Translations under genes and position numbers: made by a program
The notes under the pieces: model-generated
What the model saw: only the letters and a program-made list of their open reading frames with translations
Database searches by the model: none
What the model was told of the DNA's origin: nothing
Assembly: GCA_949825025.1 (NCBI GenBank)
Contig: OX463785.1
Coordinates: 21,453,971 to 21,517,970, forward strand
Length of the DNA stretch: 64,000 bases
DNA from: Siphlonurus alternatus
Taxonomy: Eukaryota; Arthropoda; Insecta; Ephemeroptera; Siphlonuridae
Direction of reading: 5' to 3'
Shown: positions 48,601 to 60,600 of the stretch, one piece after another
Numbering within the stretch: position 1 is the first letter of the stretch
Layout: each line of letters starts with the position of its first letter

Positions 48601-51600
48601 TAAAAAGAGTAATTTCAATTTGAGTGTTTCGTCAAAAGATTCATAAAGATTACATCAACAGACAACAAACGTTGCAGATGTTACTTACTTGAGGAGGCCG
48701 AAAATGAAAGCGTTGAACTTCATCAGTCCTTCGGTCAACAGATCGTCACTGTTCAGCCTCATGATCAGATCGTTCAGAGCCTTCGACACTTGGCCTGAAA
48801 CAGGTCGTTGATAATTATAAAGCACAAAAGTACATACGCTGCTTAGGTTACTTTATATTTTAATCACATTAATTATCATTTCCCATTTCCTGTATACTAT
48901 TTATCACTATTTATGCAACTCAAAACCCTAAGTACATTTAAGGTTATCATAGAGCTACTTTGTGTTGTTCTAATTTATAAATTTTAAATATCAAATTAAT
49001 TACATTTCTTGCAATATTTACATATATAATAAAAATGTAATAATTTAAAAATAAAAATTGTAAAACATTAAATATTAAATCTAATATTTACGTGATATTT
49101 TAAAGCAATTTAAAATCTTACCTTGCTGCGCAGACGCCTCGACGACCCTCCACGCAGAGTTAGGCACGGGTCCGAACACGGTGTCGATGTTGGTCCTTAG
49201 TCCGTCTCCGAAGAGGGCCAGGAGGGCCGGGCAGAGGGACTGCAGGGCGAGGTGATGGGCCCCCGCATCCCCCTGGGCCTGATGTGGCTGCGAGTAGTGC
49301 GTGAGGAGAAGCTCCACCGCCGATTTGACTCCACACACCAGCTCTGTGACGTCAGAAAGTTGTAATGTTTGATAATATCGGGATAATTAAGTCATTTTTT
49401 GTACAAATTGATTTTGTTTTATTGTTCTATTTTTATGAATGTCAATAATTTTCTTTTTTTCAGCTAAATATAATTATATCTAGTTTGAAGTCACTTGAAA
49501 TAAAATACATATAGACAGAGGGAGGTGGGGGAAAATGTTAGATTTTTAATATTTTAATGCTAAATGCCATTTAAACATTTAAAAAAATTTAAGAACAGTA
49601 TTTATTTTTTTAATTATTGATTCAAAAAAATAAATATAAAGACCATAAATAGAATTTAAGGATCAATTTCATTAACTTCACCATTATTATTAATTAATAA
49701 ATTTTACAATTGTTTCTTTACTTACTAATACTATAATTTTAATATGTAATGATGAATGCTAAATTGAAACCAACAATTGTTTTAAAATAATGTTCATTTA
49801 GCCTTTAGTGTGCTAAGCTGTGTTAATCATTTTAATATTAATACATAAATTAATTTTATTACGATTAATATTTGTATTGAATGTCTTTCAAAAATGCAAT
49901 GTAATCCGAATATTCCTCATCAAAATATCCAGCGACGTCACTAACAAATCCTCAGGGAGCAAAGACTTCTAAAATTTTGTTATAGCACTGTTGTTAAGTT
50001 AAAAAAAACAAAAGGTCTGTTCTGTCCTCACCTCTCTTTTGGTTGAGGTCCACCAGCACTGGTCTTTGAGGTCTGCTGGCGGCGGTCTTGGCGTGCGAGC
50101 GGGCGGTGCTTCCCTCGGGGGCCACTGAGAGGATCTCCTCCAGCAGGGGTGAGCAGCTGAGGGCGTCTGCAGCGGCCTCTCCAGCACTGGCCTGGGGGGC
50201 CTGGCACTGACACAGGTTAGATTATGATAGTGTCTTATGGCAAAAATTAAAATTTTATCAAATATTTCTGGGATAAGCATTACATGCGGAACAGTGGTGC
50301 TAACCAGGCGCGGACACAGCAAAAAAAAAAAAAATTCGGGGTGGAGGGGCTAAAAAAAAAATGGAGTGGGGCAAATGCATACATTAAATCCAAAATTTCA
50401 GGGGGGGGAAGGGGGGCTACAACCCCTATATCTGCGCCTGGTGTTAACGTTTCAAGACCTCTAAAATTTTTTTTAATTTTTCTTGCTTAAGATATCGAGT
50501 TACTTAATTAAAATAAAATATAAAAAATAAATAAATAAAATTTCTAATGTAACAAATTTATTAAGCAATTTTTTTAAATTAACAGATCTTAAATCATAAC
50601 TGCAATTAATCATCAGGAAAATTGGTAAATTATATATAAATGATTTAACATTGAAAGATATAATTTACAATTTAATTTGATATCAAAATATTATTTTATA
50701 TAATAATAAAGGAAACTCCCTTCTTACGAGTTCTTACTATCGGTATAATTTTATCTGGTTACTTTTATTTTGTTTATAATTTTATTATATCGCCAATGTA
50801 TTTAATATTCGCATATTTACTAATAACTCAATTAATTTTACTATTTTCAAGTTAGGAATTCAATTGGTTACGTTAAGTTTATGTATTTATAGTTATTAAA
50901 TGTATTTTAGCATTATATCTTCAATAATGTACAGAATATTTAAACTGTTTTTTAATGACAATTGAAATTAAATTGAATGATTTTAAATTAATTTTTTATA
51001 TTAAAATAAAAAAACATTAAAAATATTAAAATATATTATTTTATAAACATTAAATTTTTTTCTTACCTGATATAATCTCTGTCCACACAAATGGTGAGAA
51101 TTCGGAGAATTAGGTGGTGGTATCAACAATTCTGTAGGAGGTCTCGCCGGTTCCTTCAATACTGCAACTTTCTGAGCAAAACTGACTGACTTCTTGATAG
51201 CAGATTCCCCTGAATGCTCCAAACTTTGCTCCTGTGCTTCTTTAGCTTGCTGACTTTTCAGTAAGAAATGACTAACTTGAGATCGCAATCTTAACATTTC
51301 CTTCTCATCCCACAAGACTGTTGCATTATTATTAATGATATCTTTCTTCTGTTGAACTGGTGGAGTAGGTGGCCTTGCTTCGAACTTTTCTGAACTGCTC
51401 TCCATTCCAATATCAACTCCCTCATCAATATCCTTTGACTTCGCATAAGGATCATGTAAAGACAATCTTTTTGATATTAATTCATGTGTTGTCAATCCGA
51501 TATCAGGAGTACTATGGCGAGCATTCTTTCTATCTTTACGTAAGATTCCTCGAGGTAAGGGTGGTCTAGGAGGTGGAACTTTGTCTTCAGATAATGATAT

Positions 51601-54600
51601 AGATCTCTTTGGTAAGGGTGGAGCGGACTTGTCTGAAGTCCTGAAAACAGCTGATTCTGATCCAGCACTGTCGTAACGATAGACGTAGAGTGGACTATAT
51701 GGTGTGCGATGTAATGAAGAATCAGATACATTTGTTGATGAGCCTCTATAACCTGAGGAAGGCTGTGTAGCGGTACTTGAAAATGAAGATGTTGCAGTTG
51801 TAATTGGGTACTCATTTTGTTTATCTTCATTTTCCTCAAGTAATTTTTTAAATTCTTGTGGTAAAAGTACATTTAATGAATCCCAATCTTGTATATGACT
51901 AAGTCCTTTCTTTTTTAACGTCTCAACATCATTACATGAAAATGGTCTTAATTTTCTATTTGCTCCACCTGCTGATTTTTTAGGTTGAGATGGTAATTTA
52001 TATTTTTGTGGTATTAAAAATACATTTGCATCAAAATTTTCTTGTTTTTCACGTAAAAATGTTAAATCAGGTAATGTATAATTTGGATAATAAACATAAA
52101 TTGGTTTACTTGTATCTTCTGGTGTTGTAGTTGCTGATTGAGATCTTGGTTTTGGTTTTATATTTGCTGTTATTTCTTTTATTACTGAAGTATTATTTGG
52201 ACTTTCTAGTAATTGGAATGGTGATTTTACATTTACATCGGCAAATGTTGATGTTTGGATACCTTGATCTATTACATGTATTGGTATTTGAGTTGCTACA
52301 TGTTTCACAGTTGCAATTGAGGCTGGATGTGAACGTCTTCTTGGACTGTTCACCAATGGTGATGACCTCATTTCAACATCTGTGGTCCTCATTTGGTTCG
52401 GTTGTGCTGCATCAATACTACAAGTAAGTCTAGTTCCTCCAGATCCATTCATCTTCTTTGTCTGTGTTCCGTGACAACGTCTTTGAGTATCATTATTGTT
52501 ATTATTATTAATATTACTTGGTTTTGGTGGTGTAAATACATTATTAATAACATCTACATTTCTTTGTTTATTATTAGCATCTTGATTTCTAGTATTATTT
52601 TGTTCAGCTACAGGATAAAATCTAGTTGAACATTCTAATTCTGAACTTGCTAGTTCAGTTTCAGTAATTAATTTTGTAGTTAGTAAATTTGGTCTTAATA
52701 AACTATCTTCAAATTCAGTTGTATGTTGTTGTTGTTGTCTATTATCTAATTTATTATTTGGTGATGTTAATAATTGATGAGTTTCGACCCCACATGAATC
52801 ACTTTCAGATTGCCAATCAGAGCTATCATTTGATGCTCTTCCTTCATAACTTGCACCTCCAATACTCATTTTATCATTACTAATACTTTTTTGTTTCATA
52901 AATAATTTTACAAGATTAAAACTTTGTTTTCCATTATCTGAACTATTTGAGTGTGCTGATGAACTTGTTTGTACGTCAAATAATTTAACGCAATGATCAG
53001 ATTCTACACTTGAACTGAATTGACTTAATCTTCTATGATGTGCAAGTAATGATGGATGTTTCGGTTTTGGTACACCGATTCGTTTATGAAGGTTCGGTAA
53101 ACTCTGACTTTTTGCTGCGGATGTGTCCTGAAGACCGCTCAGGTGGTGACGAAGGTGGCGGGTGTTGTTATTCCCTGACTCAGGTCGGTGCATATCGGAT
53201 ACCTTGGACCACGTGGTGTACACCAGGTCCGACCTGACGAGGGCGGTGGACGCCTCCATGTTGAATCGTCCTGACCAGCAGTTGTTGCTTTCTGATGTGC
53301 CAGTGTCGCTCTCGCCTGGGAAAATTACAAAAATTAGAGTTAATGTATTGTAATTAATTTAGTTCACAATTAAGTTAAGTTAATTAGTTAAAGATATTAA
53401 TCGTTAAAAAAATATTCTATAAATTAACAATGTTAGATAATAACAATAATAATTATTTTAAATTAATATAAAACATATCTTTTGTAGGAAAAAAATTAAT
53501 TTTTGGGATTATATTTTGAAATAATATTTATTTGTGAACGTTATTTAATTTAAATAAAATTATATTTTTAATTTTTATAATATTGTAAATATAAAATATC
53601 AGTTTGTTATTCTTTTATTACACATTTTTTTATTATAAATTTATATAAATAATTGTTCGAGTGCAAAATCTTTCAAAAACAAAAATTAATTCGTCCCCAT
53701 TAACCCCATTTTCACTGTAATTAACAACTTGGTACACAATTGTAAACTTCTTATTTCTTGTACTATATAAATAATTAAATTATAAAAGAAAATGAAAAAA
53801 GTATCAATATCAATAGTATAGAATACAGTGCAAATATCGTAAATCTTCGTAAACAATAAAGCATTAAAAAAGGAAGAGAACGATAGGGAGTTCAGCAAAA
53901 AACAGTCTTTGAAGTTAAAGATTATAAAAATTATTCGAATATTTCAAACAGAGCTAACAATTTATCAACCTGAAAAATATGAAAACCCCTTCATCCCCCA
54001 AAGTGTGAATATTTAAAAAAATCATTTAATTAAGTAAATCCACCTTTTAAAGTCTAAGTTTCACAGACGTCATCGGTATTCACAAGGGTTGCGATTTATG
54101 AAAGAATTAACCAGAAATTTAACGTTACTTTCAATTTTTCAATGAGTAACGCTAAGCATAGTAAGAACCCATGGGCCTTTATTTGTAAATCAATTTTGAC
54201 TATAATATATATTTGTTATATTATTGTATTGTGCCCATGAAAGAGATAATAAAATAAAATAAAAAATCTCTGCATACTATAGTTCGTGAAAATCACTGTT
54301 ATAGTTCTCATCCTCACCGGTGGTGTCGTGGTAGTCTGAGTCTTGCTCCGAGCAGAGCGCCACTGAACCCTCGAAGGCGATGGTGTAATTGTCCTTGTTA
54401 GCCTGACAGGTCAAGAGAAGGTCACCGTCCAGCTCGCAGTCCAGAGAATCGACGCTGATGTTAGCCGCGGGCATCGCCATGCACTCCTTGACGGGCGAAA
54501 ACAGAAGCTCCGATTTGCAGATACTCATTTCCGTCCCAGAACCACTCTCCTCCTGAGGAACGAATTGTGGGGTTATTTGGGGTGTAATTTGAGGGTGGGG

Positions 54601-57600
54601 GTAATTAAATAGACAGGCAGCAAAAGTTTGTTAGTTTTTACCAAAGTATCAGGCTCCATTCTGTTATGTATTATTAAGGAAAGGATAGATTGATTTTAGC
54701 AAACAAATTACATATAATGAGATATTAGAATGTAAAAATTTTAGTGGCTTAATTGAAAGAAGGGGTAAAAATATGGTACTGTGAATTTGTTCAGATTTTT
54801 CTGAGACCGGGAACTATTTTTAAAAAAATTATTAAAAGTCTATTTTGATGACATCACGGGCGGCACTCCTTAAGAAAAAGGATAGGGCAGTGCCGCCCGT
54901 GACGTCATAAAATAGAATTCCAATAAGTTTTTAAAAATAGTTCCCGGTCTCAGAAAAATCTGAACAAATTCAAAGTATCATATTTTTACCCCTTCTTTCA
55001 ATTAAGCCACTAAAATTTTCACATTTTAATATCTCATTCAATGATAAATGATTTTATTATTACAAAATGACTAATGTTTCAATAAATTAGAGGGGGGAAA
55101 ATCTATATTAATGGTTTATATGGGGTTCATTTAAATTTTGTTGAAACTTTAAATGGGTAAAAAGATGTACACTAAAGCCAATTTAAAATGCATGCCTTGC
55201 CCTAAGGTTAAACATCTTGTCAAGATGTTTAACCTTAGGGCAAGACATGCATTTTAGATCTTGTTCAGCAAGAAAAGAAGCAAAGGAATCGCTCCAGCTT
55301 TGCTGAACAAGTTGTCTGAATTCAAGGCGAAATTATCAATCGTCATTCAAAAGCAACAAAGCTATATCAGTTTTACATTGAAAAAATCATAAACTCAATC
55401 GCGCAACGTATCGACACGTCTCATCAACGTTAGATAATTATTATTCTCTATTTACAGCAACTGAAATTAAACACCAGCTAAAATATACATTAAACACCGT
55501 ACAATACATTTTTGATATAATTCATTGCTTACAATATATACTTTATAATTGCATTTTTCTTTCTGTTTTATTTAAGCAATGAATATTATCTATAAAACTA
55601 ATACATTAATATAATATTAGGTTACACACTGCAAAACTAAATACATACAAATATTATTTTTTGAAACAAAAGTAAAAAAAAAAAAAAAAAAACAAGCGAC
55701 AGGTGGAAGAGGAAATAGACTCAATTTCAACACTATAGACCCCACTTATATTTTCTGATGGGGTCTATAATATTGACAGAGATAGTAGGTCGTACCTGGG
55801 TGGAACTTGAAGGGGGGCTTTCTGAGGACGTATCCTCTAATGCATCAATTTTGGCGATTAAAGAACCAGAAACACTGGCTATCATTTCGCCATGTGCATT
55901 TGTTGTCTGTTAGCAAAATGAGAACAATTAATAAGTGATGCGTATAAATTGGTAATTGTGCAGTAAAAATAGTCACACCTTTCCAAGTATTTTTTAATAC
56001 AGAATTGATGTATAACTATAATGCACTTAAAAACTCCCTTATTACAGTTATTACAGATATTACAGATATATTATTTGTCAAAAATGTGTATCAAAATAAA
56101 AATTTCATAGTAAATAAATTAATATCTTTCAAAGATATTAGACATAGAAAATTTAATTTATTAATTGCCAAAAAAACTATAAAATAATAGTTCTTAATTG
56201 ATATCACAATTGTTAATTATAAGGTACATAAACAATTTGTTTATGTAATTAAAAGTTAAATAATAAAAAAATTAATATTTAAAAAATAGATTAAAAATTA
56301 TTTTTAACAAATTAAATAAAAAAGTAAAATATAATTAGGTATGTAGAAATCTTTATTAACAGATTTAATTGGTATCAAACGTATAAGTAATTTGTGCAAC
56401 TTGGAAAAAGTATTGTAGTAAACGGACTGTAATGATAATCAAAAGTTTGCTGTGTACACAAGATAACATTTTAATATAATAAGCTCAATCTAGCCTAGAG
56501 AAATTATTACAGAAATTACTAAAAATGTGCTTTTTCTAAAAAATTATTGCTTCAGAATTAATGCAAACACTGTACTGTGTGTTTTTTTGTTATGAGGCCT
56601 GTTCAAAAGCCTATTATTCATAAAACACATACGTAACTTATTAACAAAATCAGCCAGATGAAATTATACTTAACGTTTTTCTTTTTTGAGGTATAATAAC
56701 AAATCTTTAAAATTTCTTAAATAAAAAAATCCATTCTGAAGCAATAATTTTGTGCATTTTAAATACAATGTACACCACCACCTTGACAACAATACAAAGG
56801 TTACTGACCTGCATATCTCCACAGCACATTGTTGGAAGAGTTAAGATGGAATGAATGTCTTCAGTTCGAAAGTTCTCCATGTCAATCTCAGCCAAGTTGG
56901 CGTCCAGATTCTTGGCCAGGTCATCGTAAGAGAAGTCATGTGGTCCTCCCAGAGACAGGGACATGGACGAGAAGACGCTCGTGGGCTGGGACATGGACGT
57001 GCCCATCCCACCTCGTAGTGAGGGGGCCAGAAGAGACACGGTGCCTGGACCATTACCTCCCCCGTCCCTGTACCTGAGGACATGAAACGGACTAAGTTAT
57101 TAATGACACGTCCCATGTGCCTATTTCATCAGTTACTCCCTTTACACAGGCTCGGATTGGGTAGCTAGGGGTCAGTCAGGGCCATATAGGCATTACAGCT
57201 AGATAGCAGGGCCCACTTTTGGTATGTTCTGTGTTAAAAAGTGGAGAGTTCAATTCATGCAGGGAGATCCCTGACCTAGCCTTAAGACGCTTTTCCATGA
57301 AGCGACGTCGCGCGAGGCTTGGCGGAGCGAGAAAAGCGCACTTGCAGTAAAATCGTATGGCAGTCATATTAGCGAGGAAAAATCGTTTTCTCGCAGCGAT
57401 TTAATCGCACCGCGATTTTTCCTCACAAATATGGCCGCCATACGGTTTCAATGCAAGTGCGCTTTTCTCGCCCCGCCAAGCCTCGCGCGACATCGCTTCA
57501 TGGAAAAGCACCTTTATGGCCAGTCATCAGTCATCCGAGCCTGCCTCGATCTACACCTATGAACATGGACTAAGTCAGAGACATGTGGGACATGGAGATA

Positions 57601-60600
57601 TCAGAAACTAAATTTTAACTGTGAGAGCCTATGTACTTATGTATATATTTTTCCTATAATTCTCAAAAAGTGGCAAACTCACCCATAGTCGAGGAACCAC
57701 TGGTAGTCAGAGTTATCAAAGTCTTGAGATGAGGTGTTACTGACGAAACTGTCAAGTAGTTTATGATCGACGCCACCAGGGTGTAGCACTGGCGCCACAT
57801 GCAGGTTGGAGTTCAGGTCGGGGGGCACACCTTCCAGGCGTGCCTTGGCGCCATCACATGCCGCCATGGCGCCACTAGCGCCGCGCTCAACCGCGCTACC
57901 TCCTGGAAACATAATGAAGGAACACGTCAGAATGCGAAAATAATGAAGGGTTAATATTAAAATGAGGGACTTGAATCCCGAGATCTTTAATTTGAAGACT
58001 TATTGAGTTATGATCAGTAATGTGCCTTGTTACTCTCATATCTTAACCCGATCTTGGACGAAGGCAGGACAGAAAGTTTATTGATGGTAGAGATATATAT
58101 CAGAGATCTCTGTGTTTTATGGCTTAAAATTTTTGTTCAAATATCTGGTCACAATTAAGACACTGAGGTTTCTAATGGTATCTGGATAAAATTTTAGTCA
58201 TTGTGTAAAATTTTCAGTGTTTAATACGGTTATGAGATCGACCGTTGTAACATAGGTTTCCATGGTTCCTTTCACATATTAGCATTACATAATTGTGTTA
58301 ATTGTGGAAAATTTTATGCAAATAAAACTCCCTTTAGACTAGTTAAGTGTTTAAATATTTTATAATTTTTAAATTTGTCTTTCAATTATTATTTATTATT
58401 AATCATAAATCTATAATTATATTTCCAAACGAAGAGCATAAGTGTCGTATAACAATTTTTAGCTAAAAAGTAGATAATCTTTATAAATACAATAATGTTT
58501 TTACAATAATAAATTTTAATAGTATTCTAAAATTGTTTTACTTTAAATACAAAAATGTTATTTTTATACATATATTCTTTAATATTAAAAAAAAAATTAA
58601 TAAAATAAATTTTTTATTTGAAATTAAACAATAAAAAATATTTGTTATTATTAATTATACTTGTGCAGTTGTTGATAACACCTTTTTTAGAATATATTGA
58701 AAAATTTATGAACAAATAAACGTTTCTAATAAAAATTACATTTTTACTGATTACAATTTCCCTATTATTAAATACAGTTTGTCACTTTTTTCGCAATGGC
58801 AACACAAAAGAAGGTAAGAAGCTCACTATGCCTTTATTTCAATGTTTTTTAGTATTTTTTTTTTTTTTTTACTTGATAGATTACATTGCATAACAATAAA
58901 AAAATGCAATATTTGAGACAAATCAAAACAATTACATGACTTTATAATAGTAACTCCTTTTTTATCTTCAAGCATTTTAATGATCATTAAAAATCATCAC
59001 CAATTATATATAATTATGCAAAAAAAAAAAATGAACTGCATTATTATTCCCATAGCATTGAAGGTATATATTCTAATAGGGAGTTCTAGTCATCTGAAAT
59101 GCATTCAGAGTTGATATAAATATAATTTTACTACAAGTGCCTTTCTGATTCAAATCCATACAATATCAAAAACAAACACTATAGCCCGGAAAAGAACCCT
59201 CAATACTCACGCTGCAAAGGCACCTCGATACTGTCTGCTAAGACGCAGCTAGCATAATATTGTGATGCAAATCCGTTCACCCCACACTTCAAGTTAGTTC
59301 GTGACTGGCCATATTAAGAACTCACTTCCTTAAATTATAATATTTTTTTATAATTCATTCATAGTACAGATGGAAGAAAAATTATTTAAACACTATGCGT
59401 AGGGATGTGTTAAATAATAAATTTTTATATTTTAATTATGTACAGTTAAATAATACGTACTATTGTGTTTTGCATTGAGTTTTATATTTTTATTTTAAGG
59501 TAGCAAAGAATTTGCAATTAACCTTTTTTTTTTTGTTTTAAGAAAAAATTCAAAACAAAATTAATATAAATTTTAAATATATATAAAAAGAAATACAATT
59601 ATTTAATTTTTGTAAGTATAATATAATACAAAATTAATTGAAACAAAATATAAATATTATAAATTATAAAACTCCCCATCATGAAAGTATAAAATAAACA
59701 TATATGTTTTTAATTAAAATATAAGTTATACATGTTTGCATGCTATTTGCATATACACTTTAATGTGTAATTATAAATGTGTTCTATCAGTTATGAGTAT
59801 TGACTTTGATTACAATGTTGACAGGAAGAATTTAAGATTTTACCAATTGTAATGAATTAAAATAATATTCATAAATAATGATGGTGAGAAGTTGTTGGTT
59901 GCGAAAATAATTTTTAAATTTTAATAATTGCTATTCCATCAACATCCTGGCTAGGGAGTTTAAAAATCATGACCATGTATGACAATAACGGATATTTAGT
60001 ACTGCAAAATGGTTATTTCATGTGACCACAATATTTTACTGCGAATTATAAATAAATAAAAATGTAATATTTTTAAAATTGACGAAATTGACAAATTTAT
60101 TTAATTAGCTTCTCAACTGAACCCTAGTACAGGGTACTGACCACAATTAAGTGACTGAATTTAACCTCCCGGCTCTTCTTAAACTCTACTTTTGTGGAGC
60201 CCTTCCAAACCGGGGCGGCCATGGCCTAAGCAATCCATCCCAGCATTCGCCTGGTTGTAACTGAGGAAACCATGGAAACCTCAGTCAGGATGGTCGGCAA
60301 TTTAATGGAATGGATTGAAATACACATTCTGTGTATAGGCTTTCGCCTTTTACATTCACTAATTGGGTAATATAATTATGATATTTGTCTTTTTTATTTT
60401 AAATATTTTCCCTTCAATCCCTATTTATTAATCCCTCCACAAAAATAATTAAAAACATTATTATAATTGTTAGAATACCTAAAATATTACTACTTTCTGA
60501 TTTGCTAGAACTGCAGCTCCAGCAATGCATGTAATTTGGGGGGTAAAAAACACCCAGAATACCAAAAAATTTAAAAGTTCATTGCTCTTCCATTGAATGA

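Noticed and set aside
58789..58815. ATG followed by five codons and GTAAGA on the plus strand, resembling a minimal first exon
   Set aside because: Six codons and a donor are likely to arise by chance, and no matching downstream exon was seen.
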